DNA from: Anaerolineaceae bacterium
GTDB taxonomy: Bacteria > Chloroflexota > Anaerolineae > Anaerolineales > UBA11657
Direction of reading: 5' to 3'
Assembly (NCBI GenBank): GCA_003569365.1
Contig: BGOS01000016.1
Coordinates: 62,001 to 126,000 of the forward strand
Length of the DNA stretch: 64,000 nt
Part shown: positions 1-7,956 of the stretch, in pieces
Layout: the number at the start of each line of letters is the position of its first letter
Numbering within the stretch: position 1 is the stretch's first letter
Notes under the pieces: model-generated
Told to the model about the DNA's origin: nothing
The model's database searches: none
Seen by the model: the letters and a program-made list of their open reading frames with translations, nothing else
Program-made: the position numbers and the translations under genes

Positions 1-959
1 TCCGCGCCGCCATGCGCAGCCAGAAAGCGCTGCATGCCAAGCACAACGTTGTGGCCGGTCTTTACAAAGTGCGTGGCCTCGGCGCCAATCACGGGCGCTG
101 CGGGCGCATCAACGCCGCCGCGCGCCAGTGTGCCAAGCGCAAACAGTTGTGGCGGGGCGTCTGCTGCCGCGGGCGATTGCACGAGCACCGCGTTTTCAAA
201 CATATACTCGACGCGTCCGTCCGCAAGTGTGCGCGGCCGGCCGAGCCATTTGCCAAACAGCTCTGTGCCGCCATGTGCTTCCACAAACTCCGTGATGCCG
301 GCCGGAGCCGCCACGCTGGCAGCAGCCGACTCGGCGGTGGTGCCGTCCACTGCAAGCATGTCCAATGGCTGTTCGTTAAATTTTCGCTCACCCCACGCCA
401 GCAGCTGTACCGGCTTGTCCGCTGCCAGCGCCGGATCCCAGAGCAGCGCAGCGCGCTCAAAGTGCTGCACGATGCGGCCGTCCTTTACCAGCGGCTCTGC
501 AATTGGATAACCAAAGAACAGCGCGCCACCATGCGCTTCATAAAAGGTCCGAAAAATGCCCTGCACGGTGTGCCCGGTTTCGGGAAAGAGCAACGCACCG
601 CCGGGGATGGCGTCCGGTGTTAGTGGCGGCTGGTGTTCACCAAACTCCTCGCCGAGGGTGCTCATAAAAACTTGCGAGCCCGCTGGCAGGCCGGGGTGGA
701 ACTCAAGCACGCCGTTGGCAAAGTACTGCACCAAACCACCGTTTTTGATTTGCCCGGTGAAGAGCGGCGCGCCGAGCGTATCGGCTCCATGATGCAATGT
801 ATAAAACGCGCGGAATGGAGCGCTGACGTGCGTGTCCGCCGGGTTGGGCGCAGTGCAGCCGGCAAACAGCAGCAGGCTGCAGGCCACAGCCTGCCAGCTG
901 GGTGTGCGTGCTACAGGCCGGGAGAAAGTGCGCACAGAAGTGGGGGCTGGCGGGGGCAT
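1..959 (-). CDS. Repeat-containing lipoprotein (3' end beyond the window)
   Basis: An open minus-strand frame starts at ATG 959 and runs off the left edge without a stop (about 319 codons visible). The N-terminus has a hydrophobic stretch ending in LLLFAGC, a lipobox-like motif, so the product is probably a secreted lipoprotein anchored at Cys. The rest is built of repeats of about 40 residues: FRAFYTLHHGADTLGAPLF, FRTFYEAHGGALFFGYPIAE, ITEFVEAHGGTELFGKWLG and the start of a fourth. The segments between units end in a pattern like GRIVQHFERAALLWDP. Such LGFP-like repeats are common in secreted Chloroflexota proteins and are thought to bind the cell surface or a ligand; the role here is unknown. 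The plus-strand frames over the same bases are shadows. Confidence 0.8.
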   Translation of the reverse strand, partial: MPPPAPTSVRTFSRPVARTPSWQAVACSLLLFAGCTAPNPADTHVSAPFRAFYTLHHGADTLGAPLFTGQIKNGGLVQYFANGVLEFHPGLPAGSQVFMSTLGEEFGEHQPPLTPDAIPGGALLFPETGHTVQGIFRTFYEAHGGALFFGYPIAEPLVKDGRIVQHFERAALLWDPALAADKPVQLLAWGERKFNEQPLDMLAVDGTTAESAAASVAAPAGITEFVEAHGGTELFGKWLGRPRTLADGRVEYMFENAVLVQSPAAADAPPQLFALGTLARGGVDAPAAPVIGAEATHFVKTGHNVVLGMQRFLAAHGGA

Positions 960-972
960 GCAGCGGGCAAAG

Positions 973-1044
973 AGCGGGTAACGGGACTCGAACCCGTGAC
1001 ATCTTGCTTGGGAAGCAAGCGTTCTACCACTGAACTATACCCGC
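973..1044 (-). tRNA. tRNA-Gly (anticodon CCC)
   Basis: The reverse complement folds into a full cloverleaf. The acceptor pairs GCGGGTA with TACCCGC, the T arm carries GGTTCGAGTCC, and the anticodon stem CTTGC/GCAAG encloses the loop TTCCCAA, which gives anticodon CCC. The discriminator base is U, as expected for bacterial tRNA-Gly. CCA is not encoded. It lies just upstream of the repeat lipoprotein gene on the same strand. Confidence 0.95.
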
Positions 1045-1328
1045 ACGATTTTGTGATTATAAACTGTGGAGATTGCGTGTCAAGCAAAATAAGGCTGTTT
1101 TAGCGATATTGGCGGGGCTGGTACAATGGTGTGAGGTTCGGCATGCTAGTAAATCTTTTTGGTGCCGCTTGTGCCCGTCGCTGTCATCAATGGGTGCTGT
1201 GGGCAACTGCTGACGGCTGACGGCTCCCCGCAAAACCGCCTGTTGCGCTGCAGCCGCATAACTTGCTGCGTGGTCCGCCGTTCACCGCCGGCTTTGGTGC
1301 GGTGCCTCAACAAAAATTGGAAGGCAGT
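1045..1328. other. Intergenic region with a weak promoter candidate
   Basis: These 284 bases separate tRNA-Gly (minus) from the aminotransferase (plus). The only recognisable signal is a -10-like TACAAT at 1122-1127; no good -35 element lies at the right distance. A 25-codon frame beginning near 1144 has no ribosome binding site and is not called. A GGAAGG ribosome binding site sits just before the ATG at 1329. Confidence 0.3.
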
Positions 1329-2639
1329 ATGTCCAACAAATATATGAAGACACGCGCGTTGTACCAGCGCGCAAAGCAAGTCATCCCGTACGGTGTGCAC
1401 TCTAACTTCCGCTATGGCGGCGAAGAAACTGTAATCATTGCGCGCGGCAAGGGCGGGCATGTCTGGGATGTGGATGGAAATGAGTTTATTGATTACCGGC
1501 TGGCGTTTGGTCCGGTGATCCTTGGCCACGCGGATGAGCGCGTGACCGCGCGCGTGACGGCTGCGCTGCAAAGTGGAAACTTGTACGCGCACACCCACCC
1601 CATGGAAGTGACCGTTGCGGAGCGCATGGTGCGCATGTGCCCCGGGTTGGATATGGTGCGTTTTGCCAACTCCGGCACCGAAGCCACCATGCATGCCATC
1701 CGCCTTGCCCGCGCACACACCGGGCGGGATGTGATCCTGAAATTTCAGGGCTGCTACCACGGCTTTCAGGACTACACGCTGTGGTCAACAGCCGGTTCGC
1801 CAGCGAGCGCTGCCGGATCAGCACGCAGCCTGATCCCCATGCAGTCTGGTTCCGGTATTCCGCGCGCCATTCGGGATCTGGTGCTGGTGGCTCCGTTTAA
1901 CGACCCCGAAGCGCTGGAGCGGATTGTGAAGGCGCGCTGGGGCGACATTGCGGCGATCATCATTGAGCCCATCATGGGCAATTCTGCCTCTGTGATGCCC
2001 GAGCCCGGCTTTTTGGAGTTTGTGCGCGCGCAGTGTGATGCGCACGGGATTGTGATGATCATGGACGAGGTGAAGACCGGGTTTCGCATTGGCAACGGCG
2101 GTGCGACCGAATACTTTGGCGTGCAAGGCCACTTGATGACCTATGCCAAGGCAATGGCCAACGGGTTTCCGATTGCGGCATTTGGCGGCTGCAAGGAAGT
2201 GATGAGCACGCTGGTGCCCTATGAGGTGAGCATTGGCGGCACCTACTGCGGCAACCTGGTGGGTGCAGCGGCTGCAGACGCCACGCTTGAGATTATGGAG
2301 ACGACGCCGGTGCTGGCGCAGATTGCAAGTTACGGCGAGAAATTAAAACGCGGGCTGAGCGACATTATGACCGAAGCTGGCATCGAGCATGCGATGGTGG
2401 GGCCGGCAGCCATGCCCGGCTTCATAGTGGGCACCAGCAAGCAGCCCAAAAACTTCCGCGATGTGACCAACAGCGACCTTGGTTTGTACGCCAAGATTGC
2501 CAAAGGCATGTTTGAGCGTGGTGTGGAATACGAGGATGATCCGCGCGAGCCATTCTTCCTGTGCGCCGCACACAATGACAGCGACCTGGGCAACACACTC
2601 GAGCGCTTCAATGACGCAGTGCGCGCAGTGCGGCCCTGA
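1329..2639 (+). CDS. Class III aminotransferase, glutamate-1-semialdehyde aminomutase-like
   Basis: This 436-residue PLP enzyme of fold type I moves an amino group between carbons or substrates. The motif NSGTEATMHAIRLARAHTGR and the following GCYHG are those of the glutamate-1-semialdehyde aminomutase branch. IIMDEVKTGF supplies the Asp that holds the pyridine nitrogen. The Lys in YAKAMANGFPIAAFGG is the expected Schiff-base lysine. I chose ATG 1329 because GGAAGG precedes it; an upstream in-frame start at 1263 would add residues unlike the family. No haem genes lie nearby, so calling it hemL would be a guess. Many relatives are annotated only as an aspartate aminotransferase family protein of unknown substrate. 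It faces lipA convergently. Confidence 0.85.
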   Translation: MSNKYMKTRALYQRAKQVIPYGVHSNFRYGGEETVIIARGKGGHVWDVDGNEFIDYRLAFGPVILGHADERVTARVTAALQSGNLYAHTHPMEVTVAERMVRMCPGLDMVRFANSGTEATMHAIRLARAHTGRDVILKFQGCYHGFQDYTLWSTAGSPASAAGSARSLIPMQSGSGIPRAIRDLVLVAPFNDPEALERIVKARWGDIAAIIIEPIMGNSASVMPEPGFLEFVRAQCDAHGIVMIMDEVKTGFRIGNGGATEYFGVQGHLMTYAKAMANGFPIAAFGGCKEVMSTLVPYEVSIGGTYCGNLVGAAAADATLEIMETTPVLAQIASYGEKLKRGLSDIMTEAGIEHAMVGPAAMPGFIVGTSKQPKNFRDVTNSDLGLYAKIAKGMFERGVEYEDDPREPFFLCAAHNDSDLGNTLERFNDAVRAVRP

Positions 2640-2665
2640 CGCCGCTGCGCCAGCCGGACAAAACT

Positions 2666-3673
2666 TCAGCCGGCGGGGCGGGGCTCCGCCGGCAGGGCAC
2701 CGGGTGCGCCCTTTGCATACAGCTGCCGGTAAACCGCGCTGAGCGCGCGCACCTGCTGCGCAGCGTGATAAGAGGAGCGCACCAGCGGTGCGCACTCCAC
2801 CCAGTCAAAACGCAGCTCGTCCTCCGCGTAGCGCTTGATATCCGCAAACTCTTGCGGTGTGTAGTAGCGCTCGATGGGCAGATGCTTTTTTGAGGGTTGC
2901 AGGTATTGCCCGACGGTGAGAATGTTGACGCCCCAGCTGCGCATTTCTGCCAGCGTCTCTTTAACTTCTGCCAGCGTTTCGCCGAGGCCAAGCATGATGC
3001 CGCTCTTCGTGAGCACGTCTTTGTCCAGCTTGCGCGCATTGGTGAGCGTTGCGCGCGCCCAGTCAAAGCTGTCTTGCGGCTGCACGCGTTTGAAGAGGCG
3101 CGGCACGGTTTCCACATTGTGATTCAAAATTTCGGGTCGCGCATCCATGACAATCTGCAGGGCTTCGCTGCGGCCCTTAAAGTCCGGGATCAGCACCTCA
3201 ATTGAGCAGCCCGGCTGCAGGCGGCGCACTTCCCGGATCACCATCGCAAAAATGGGCGCGCCGCCGTCAGCGCGCTCGTCCCGGTTGACGCTGGTGATTA
3301 CGGCGTGCTCAAGCCGCATGGCCTGAATTGCCTCGGCCACCCGCAGCGGTTCGCCAAAATCGAGCGGCAGCGGGCGTCCGGTTTGAATATCACAAAAGCC
3401 GCAAGAGCGCGTGCAGATATTGCCCATCATCAAGAAGGTGGCTGTGCCGGAGCCCCAGCATTCGCCAATGTTTGGGCAAAGGGCTTCTTCGCACACGGTG
3501 TGCAGCCCGCGCGTGCGCATCAGGCTGCGCAGGCGCTCGAATTCTGGGCCTGCGGGCGCACGCACCTTGATCCAATCCGGGCGGCGCTGGGGTGCGGCAG
3601 CAGCCAACAAGTCGGCTGCGGGTATCAAGCGCGCGCGGCTGGGTGATGCTTGAGTGTCCCGTGCTTCGGTCAT
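2666..3673 (-). CDS. lipA: Lipoyl synthase
   Basis: A 335-residue radical SAM enzyme that inserts two sulfurs into protein-bound octanoyl groups to make the lipoyl cofactor of 2-oxoacid dehydrogenases and the glycine cleavage system. The auxiliary cluster motif C-x4-C-x5-C ([12 protein letters not shown]) comes first, then the radical SAM motif CTRSCGFC, and near the C-terminus the RSSYHA motif that ligates the auxiliary cluster. The length suits the family. The start at 3673 has no clear Shine-Dalgarno sequence and could be slightly downstream. The gene is divergent from the aldo/keto reductase. No lipB or target dehydrogenase genes are in the window. Confidence 0.95.
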   Translation of the reverse strand: MTEARDTQASPSRARLIPAADLLAAAAPQRRPDWIKVRAPAGPEFERLRSLMRTRGLHTVCEEALCPNIGECWGSGTATFLMMGNICTRSCGFCDIQTGRPLPLDFGEPLRVAEAIQAMRLEHAVITSVNRDERADGGAPIFAMVIREVRRLQPGCSIEVLIPDFKGRSEALQIVMDARPEILNHNVETVPRLFKRVQPQDSFDWARATLTNARKLDKDVLTKSGIMLGLGETLAEVKETLAEMRSWGVNILTVGQYLQPSKKHLPIERYYTPQEFADIKRYAEDELRFDWVECAPLVRSSYHAAQQVRALSAVYRQLYAKGAPGALPAEPRPAG

Positions 3674-3723
3674 GCGCCGATTTTACGACACTTCCATTTG
3701 AACATCCAATAAGACGGCACAGG

Positions 3724-3729
3724 TATAAT
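3724..3729 (+). promoter_or_regulatory. Probable -10 element for the aldo/keto reductase gene
   Basis: TATAAT lies in the 85-base gap between the divergent lipA and aldo/keto reductase genes, 29 bases before the ATG at 3759. A purine-rich GGGGA follows as the ribosome binding site. No convincing -35 element lies 16-18 bases upstream; a TTGAAC at 3698-3703 is too far away. Confidence 0.45.
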
Positions 3730-3758
3730 TCCAGCTCTATTCCCGGGGATTAATCACA

Positions 3759-4751
3759 ATGCAGTATCGATATCTTGGACGGTCGGGCTTGCAAGTTTCC
3801 CTCCTCTCGTTTGGGGCTTGGGTCACGTTTGGGCAGCAGTACGGGGAGGACGTTGCGCTGGAGTGCATGCAAGCCGCATATGATGCCGGCTGCAACTTTT
3901 TTGACAACGCGGAGGCGTACGCCGACGGGGAGGCCGAGGTGGTGATGGGCAACGTGCTCAAACGCACCGGCTGGAAGCGCTCGAACATTGTGGTTTCCAC
4001 CAAAGTGTTTTGGGGCGGCGATGGTGTGAACCAGAAGGGGCTGTCCCGCAAGCACGTTGTGGAGGGAGCGCAGGCTGCCTTGGCGCGCCTGCAGCTTGAT
4101 TATGTGGATCTGGTGTTTTGCCACCGGCCGGATATTCACACACCCGTGGAAGAGACAGTTCGGGCGATGAACCATGTGATCGACCGCGGCTGGGCGTTTT
4201 ATTGGGGCACGAGCGAGTGGAGTGCGCAGCAAATTATGGAGGCGCATGCCGTCGCGCAGCGCGAGCATCTGATTGCACCGTTGATGGAGCAGCCACAGTA
4301 CAACATGTTTCATCGCGAGCGGGTGGAGCACGAATACGCGCAGCTTTATCGCTCTGTGGGAATGGGCACAACCATTTGGAGCCCGCTGGCCAGCGGGCTG
4401 CTGACGGGCAAATACAACGCCGGCACGCCGACCGATACGCGCGCTTCGCTGGCCGGTTATGAATGGCTGCGGAAGCGCATGGAGTCGAAAGAGGCACAGC
4501 TCCAGCTGCAGGCGGTACCTGCGCTGCAAGCTGTCGCCGCCAATTTAAAGTGCACACTGGCGCAGCTGGCACTAGCCTGGTGCGCAGCCAATCCCAACGT
4601 TAGCACCGTGATAACCGGGGCATCGCGTGCCAGCCAGGTTGTGGAGAACATGAAGGCTATGGATGTGCTGCCCTTGCTGACCGAAGCCGTGCTTGGGAGC
4701 ATTGATGCAATTTTGGGCAACAAGCCCAAAGCGCAAGAGGACTTCCGGTAG
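3759..4751 (+). CDS. Aldo/keto reductase, Kv-beta/YghZ-like
   Basis: A 330-residue NADPH-dependent oxidoreductase with a TIM-barrel fold, acting on aldehydes and ketones in the cytoplasm. The catalytic tetrad can be read: Asp in FFDNAEAY (about residue 48), Tyr in the same motif (about 53), Lys in VVSTKVF (about 81) and His in VFCHRPD (about 123). [11 protein letters not shown] at the N-terminus and the segment [12 protein letters not shown] resemble the potassium-channel beta-subunit branch (AKR6/AKR14). [12 protein letters not shown] near the C-terminus is the cofactor-binding region. The natural substrate cannot be told from sequence. A small membrane-protein gene follows after 8 bases. 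Confidence 0.9.
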   Translation: MQYRYLGRSGLQVSLLSFGAWVTFGQQYGEDVALECMQAAYDAGCNFFDNAEAYADGEAEVVMGNVLKRTGWKRSNIVVSTKVFWGGDGVNQKGLSRKHVVEGAQAALARLQLDYVDLVFCHRPDIHTPVEETVRAMNHVIDRGWAFYWGTSEWSAQQIMEAHAVAQREHLIAPLMEQPQYNMFHRERVEHEYAQLYRSVGMGTTIWSPLASGLLTGKYNAGTPTDTRASLAGYEWLRKRMESKEAQLQLQAVPALQAVAANLKCTLAQLALAWCAANPNVSTVITGASRASQVVENMKAMDVLPLLTEAVLGSIDAILGNKPKAQEDFR

Positions 4752-4759
4752 CAGCCTGT

Positions 4760-4912
4760 ATGAGCCGCAAACGCGAACGCCGGCGGGAACGCAAAGTTGC
4801 GCCGGTTCAAAAGACTGAAGCCCCCGAGTCGAATCTGGGACCAATCTTGCTTGTGGCGGTGGCAGTGCTGGGCGCGCTCGCGATTGGACTAGGCCCGCTC
4901 TTTTTCCGATAA
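4760..4912 (+). CDS. Small single-pass membrane protein, unknown function
   Basis: A 50-codon reading frame between the aldo/keto reductase (8-base gap) and the nitrilase-family gene (5-base gap). It begins MSRKRERRRERKVAPVQ, a very basic N-terminus, followed by a hydrophobic segment of about 20 residues (GPILLVAVAVLGALAIGLGP) and the end LFFR. The positive-inside rule predicts a cytoplasmic N-terminus. The clean basic/linker/hydrophobic layout and the tight fit between neighbours argue that it is real. No family is recognised. Confidence 0.6.
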   Translation: MSRKRERRRERKVAPVQKTEAPESNLGPILLVAVAVLGALAIGLGPLFFR

Positions 4913-4917
4913 CTGAA

Positions 4918-5709
4918 GTGCGCAAGCTCACGCTGTCACTGGGGCAGATGACGCCGGTGCTTGGCGATCCGCAGGCCAATTTTGAGTGCGTACGCGCGTG
5001 GACGGCGGAGGCCGCACTGCGCGGGTCGCAGCTGATCTTATTTCCTGAACTGTGGAGCACTGGCGGCGACCTGCCGCGCTGGGAGCAGCATGCCGCCATG
5101 TTGGGCGAGGGCATGTTTGCAGCCATGGCTGACCTGGCGCTTGAGTTTCGGATTGCGCTCGGCGGCTCTATTTTGGAGCGACGCGACGGGCGCGCCTACA
5201 ACACTTTTGCGATGTACAGCAGCAGTGGCGACCAGTTGGGCGTCTACCGCAAGCTGCACTTGTTTCAATTGATGGATGAGCATAAGTGGCTGACAGCGGG
5301 CGATGCGCCGGCGATGCTGGATTCAGCAGCGTGGGGCCGCAGCGGGCTGGCAATTTGCTATGACCTGCGCTTTGGAGAACTTTTTCGCGGGTACGCCTTG
5401 GCGGGTGCGGAGCTGGCTTTGCTGCCAGCGTTGTGGCCGGCCGTGCGCAGCGCGCACTGGAGCACACTGCTGCGGGCGCGCGCAATCGAAAACCAGATGT
5501 TTATGGCGGCGGTGAACTGTGCGGGGCGCGTGGGCAACACTGAGTTCGGCGGCGCATCGGCCGTGGTGGACCCATGGGGCGAGGTTCTGGTTGAGGGCGG
5601 GGCTGCGCCTGAACTGCTGACAACGGAAATTGACCTCGATCTGGTGCGTGAGGTGCGCGAAAAAATTCCAGTCTTTGCGGACCGGCGCCCGGACGCGTAC
5701 CGGCTGTAG
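4918..5709 (+). CDS. Carbon-nitrogen hydrolase (nitrilase superfamily)
   Basis: A 263-residue amidohydrolase. The Glu-Lys-Cys triad is visible: Glu in LFPELW (about residue 43), Lys in YRKLHLF (about 111) and Cys in AICYDLRF (about 147). The sequence resembles the omega-amidase/YafV group, which removes ammonia from 2-oxo acid amides, but closely related members hydrolyse other amides, so the substrate is uncertain. The start is GTG 4918, five bases after the small membrane-protein gene. A TTG start for the next gene follows three bases after its stop, so these genes probably share a transcript. Confidence 0.88.
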   Translation: MRKLTLSLGQMTPVLGDPQANFECVRAWTAEAALRGSQLILFPELWSTGGDLPRWEQHAAMLGEGMFAAMADLALEFRIALGGSILERRDGRAYNTFAMYSSSGDQLGVYRKLHLFQLMDEHKWLTAGDAPAMLDSAAWGRSGLAICYDLRFGELFRGYALAGAELALLPALWPAVRSAHWSTLLRARAIENQMFMAAVNCAGRVGNTEFGGASAVVDPWGEVLVEGGAAPELLTTEIDLDLVREVREKIPVFADRRPDAYRL

Positions 5710-5712
5710 TTT

Positions 5713-6336
5713 TTGGCCGCGCCCACAACGCCGCAGCTGCGCGCTGCGCTGCGCCACCTGCGGCGCGCCGACCCGCGCTTTGCAGCGCTAATGCGCAAGC
5801 ACGGGGCACCCGCGCTGCGCCGCACCCGCAACTCTTTCCGCGCCCTGGCGCAGTCCATCATCTCGCAGCAGCTGAGCGTTAAGGCGGCTGCAGTAATCTA
5901 CCGCCGCGTATGCGGGCTGTTTAGTGGCAGCCGTTTCCCAAGCCCGCAGCGGATGCTGCAAATGCCGCATGCGCGCCTGCGCGCCGCCGGTCTTTCAAAC
6001 AACAAAGCCGCCTTTCTCCATGAACTGGCCCGCGCGTTTCACTCCGGCCGGATAAAGGCGCGCACGCTGAACCAGCTGACCGACACCGAGATTGCTGCGC
6101 AGCTTGTGCAAGTGCGCGGAATTGGGCCGTGGACTGTGGACATGTACCTGCTGTTTGATCTGTGCCGGCCGAATGTGCTTCCGGTGGGCGACTTGGGTGT
6201 GCGCAAGGGAATGCAGCGCTGGTTCGGGCTGCGGCAACTGCCGGATGCGGAGCGCATGCGCAAGCTGGCCGCCGCGTGGCAGCCCTACTGCAGCGCTGGC
6301 GCGTGGTACATGTGGCGCGTGCTTGAGGCCACTTGA
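5713..6336 (+). CDS. DNA-3-methyladenine glycosylase, AlkA/HhH-GPD family
   Basis: A 207-residue base-excision repair enzyme that removes alkylated bases. NSFRALAQSIISQQLS is the conserved N-terminal helix of the family. The helix-hairpin-helix QVRGIGPWTVDMYL is followed by PVGDLGVRKGM with the catalytic Asp near residue 159, the usual HhH-GPD order. There are no C-terminal FeS cysteines, so it belongs to the AlkA/MAG side rather than to endonuclease III. The start is a TTG at 5713. The stop overlaps the TTG start of the next gene by four bases, a sign of translational coupling. Confidence 0.88.
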   Translation: MAAPTTPQLRAALRHLRRADPRFAALMRKHGAPALRRTRNSFRALAQSIISQQLSVKAAAVIYRRVCGLFSGSRFPSPQRMLQMPHARLRAAGLSNNKAAFLHELARAFHSGRIKARTLNQLTDTEIAAQLVQVRGIGPWTVDMYLLFDLCRPNVLPVGDLGVRKGMQRWFGLRQLPDAERMRKLAAAWQPYCSAGAWYMWRVLEAT

Positions 6337-7139
6337 GCCAGACCACGCTGGCCACATTGGTGCGGGATCTGCTTGTACCGGGCTCGGTTTCTTTTTTGTT
6401 GCTGGGAGCCACGGCTGCGGTGCTTGCCCTGTACAGCGGCGGGCGCCGGGCCGCATGGGGCCGCCGCGCGCTTGTGCTGTTGCTGGGCGGATACTGGCTG
6501 TTGAGTGTGCCATTCTGCGCTGCGCTGCTGGAACGCGGCTTGGGATCCGGGCAGCTGCAATTGGCATCCAAAGCGGCTGCGGCTGGCGCCGATACCATCG
6601 TCGTGCTGAGCGGCGGCGGCAACAGCTACGGCGCGCCCGGCCTGCAAATTCAAACCCCCAGCAGTGCCACTGCGATGCGAACGCTTGAGGCGATTCGGAT
6701 CTACCGCATGCTGGGCGAGCCATTGGTAATTCTTTCCGGTGGCATCGGGGATCCACAGGTGACGCTGGCACCGGAGAGCGATGTAATGCAGCGCGAGATG
6801 CTGCTCGCGGGCGTGCCGGCGGCGCGGCTGGTGTTGGAGACGCGGTCCCAAAACACGCGCGATGAAGCGGTGGAGGTGGCTCGTATTTTGGCCGAACGCG
6901 GCATCGGGCGCTTTGTGCTTGTAACTTCTGCGCAGCACATGCGGCGTGCGCTGGCAACTTTCCGGGCGGTGGGATTGGATCCGGTGCCGGCCGCGACGGC
7001 TGCCCCGGATGATGACCAGGCCCGCACCCGCTGGCAGCTGCTGCCAAGTTCCGGCGCGCTGCGTGCCAGCCAGAGCGCCATGCGTGAGGTGCTGGCCACG
7101 GCATACTACTGGTGGCGCGGCTGGCTGCGATTCGACTAA
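6333..7139 (+). CDS. YdcF/SanA-like membrane protein (DUF218)
   Basis: A 268-residue protein with two N-terminal membrane segments (about residues 12-30 and 45-62) and a DUF218 domain. The domain motifs are visible: DTIVVLSGGG, PLVILSGGIGDP, SRSQNTRDEA (in context ETRSQNTRDEA) and FVLVTSAQHMRRA. ElyC, SanA and YdcF in this family are linked to envelope and peptidoglycan integrity, and a nucleotide-binding Rossmann-like fold is known for YdcF; the biochemical role is not established. The TTG start overlaps the preceding glycosylase stop. The C-terminus ends in an amphipathic WWRGWLRFD. Confidence 0.85.
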   Translation: MSQTTLATLVRDLLVPGSVSFLLLGATAAVLALYSGGRRAAWGRRALVLLLGGYWLLSVPFCAALLERGLGSGQLQLASKAAAAGADTIVVLSGGGNSYGAPGLQIQTPSSATAMRTLEAIRIYRMLGEPLVILSGGIGDPQVTLAPESDVMQREMLLAGVPAARLVLETRSQNTRDEAVEVARILAERGIGRFVLVTSAQHMRRALATFRAVGLDPVPAATAAPDDDQARTRWQLLPSSGALRASQSAMREVLATAYYWWRGWLRFD

Positions 7140-7584
7140 GCCGGGCCGTGGCGTTCAAGCTGTGGCCGGAGCAGTGTTCGATGCCAGCCGCCCGTAAAAG
7201 TTTTTAAAGTGTGGATCGCGCTTGGCACGATTAATGCAAACATCAGTGCGCATGAAACTCCAAGCTCCGGCGCAGCGTGGTGGCGAGATTTTTGGGGCGG
7301 GCGCGCGCCAATTTGAGGCCGCGCCTGGTTACAGCCACGGCGGGCGCCAGCCGATACCCTTGCTGTGGGAAACCGGCCGCAGGGGGCTGTGCACAAGCTC
7401 TGCCGTGGGCGTACGCCCAATCGTAGAGTACACTTTTAAAATGCAGGAGCTTAGCCGCCGCTGAGCGGCCAAGATTGTGGTGCCAAAGCATGGACTGCAA
7501 GACACTAAACGTTCGCGCAGGCGCGCCTTTGGCCGCTTGCGCGTTTTTATTTAAGTTTCAGCAGATTGCAAAAGGAGACCTGCG
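7140..7584. other. 445-base non-coding region with attenuator-like structure
   Basis: No convincing gene is seen; an 80-codon frame from TTG 7222 has no family character. A TGGCAC-N5-ATGCA string at 7224-7238 resembles a sigma-54 promoter with one mismatch but may be chance. The 3' part carries a strong terminator hairpin (7514-7543 plus T-tract) and an alternative 8-bp stem (7465-7472 with 7529-7536) that cannot form at the same time. It therefore looks like either a conditional leader of the SWIM gene or the end of a small RNA. Confidence 0.45.
7514..7548 (+). terminator. Intrinsic terminator upstream of the SWIM protein gene
   Basis: CGCGCAGGCG (7514-7523) pairs with CGCTTGCGCG (7534-7543), ten pairs with one G-U. 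The stem is extended inward by GCC/GGC around a TTT loop and followed by TTTTTATTTAAGTTT. It sits 37 bases before the start codon of the SWIM gene, an unusual place for a terminator unless it is regulated or ends a small RNA. Confidence 0.65.
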
Positions 7585-7833
7585 ATGGACCAACGAATGA
7601 TTGGCAAGATTGAGAAGGCCGGGCGTTACGCTGCCGAGCGCGACCGGGTGAGCATTCACCAGATTTCAGTTACGCTTGCGGGTGACAACAACCAGCACGA
7701 GGTTGCGTTTGACAATGGCACATGGAAGTGCGACTGCGAATGTTTTATGCTGCGCCGCGTTTGCAGCCACAGCATGGCGCTTGAGCGCCTGCTGGATCAC
7801 ATGCTGCCGGCACAAGCTCTTCAGCCGGCATAG
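7585..7833 (+). CDS. Small SWIM zinc-finger protein
   Basis: An 82-residue protein. The motif WKCDCECFMLRRVCSHSMAL has the SWIM arrangement C-x-C-xn-C-x-H (about residues 49-65), which binds zinc and mediates DNA or protein contacts. Unlike most SWIM proteins there is no helicase or transposase domain attached; stand-alone short forms of this kind occur in Chloroflexota genomes. An AAAGGAGA ribosome binding site precedes ATG 7585. The gene is followed by a strong terminator and preceded by a terminator hairpin inside its likely leader. The function is unknown; a regulator or adaptor role is conceivable. Confidence 0.8.
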   Translation: MDQRMIGKIEKAGRYAAERDRVSIHQISVTLAGDNNQHEVAFDNGTWKCDCECFMLRRVCSHSMALERLLDHMLPAQALQPA

Positions 7834-7891
7834 ATCAGCCCAGCCCAGCTGTAAAAACCGCCGCGCGGCATTGCCGGCGCGGTTGGTTGGA

Positions 7892-7897
7892 TATAAT
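7892..7897 (+). promoter_or_regulatory. -10 element just before a terminator hairpin
   Basis: A perfect TATAAT follows GGTTGGA; TTGCCG at 7871-7876 is a possible -35 with a short 15-base spacer. Transcription would start near 7904, so the terminator hairpin at 7907-7934 would be the first thing transcribed. Either this hexamer is accidental or the flippase gene has a hairpin at the very 5' end of its mRNA. Confidence 0.35.
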
Positions 7898-7906
7898 TAA
7901 AGATTG

Positions 7907-7934
7907 AGCGGGGGTGTACTGCCCCCGCTTTTTT
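7907..7934 (+). terminator. Intrinsic terminator after the SWIM gene
   Basis: AGCGGGGG (7907-7914) pairs perfectly with CCCCCGCT (7922-7929) around TGTACTG, followed by TTTTTT. It lies 73 bases after the SWIM stop and 22 bases before the flippase ATG. Confidence 0.85.
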
Positions 7935-7956
7935 ATTCCCGCAAAGTTTTATCATT

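Noticed and set aside
1144..1221. A 25-codon frame upstream of the class III aminotransferase, considered as a leader peptide
   Set aside because: It has no run of one amino acid, no following terminator and no ribosome binding site.
7224..7238. A sigma-54-like TGGCAC-N5-ATGCA element
   Set aside because: It has one mismatch in the key -12 box, no gene for sigma-54 or its activators is in the window, and one such string in 64 kb is expected by chance. Finding rpoN in the genome would reopen it.
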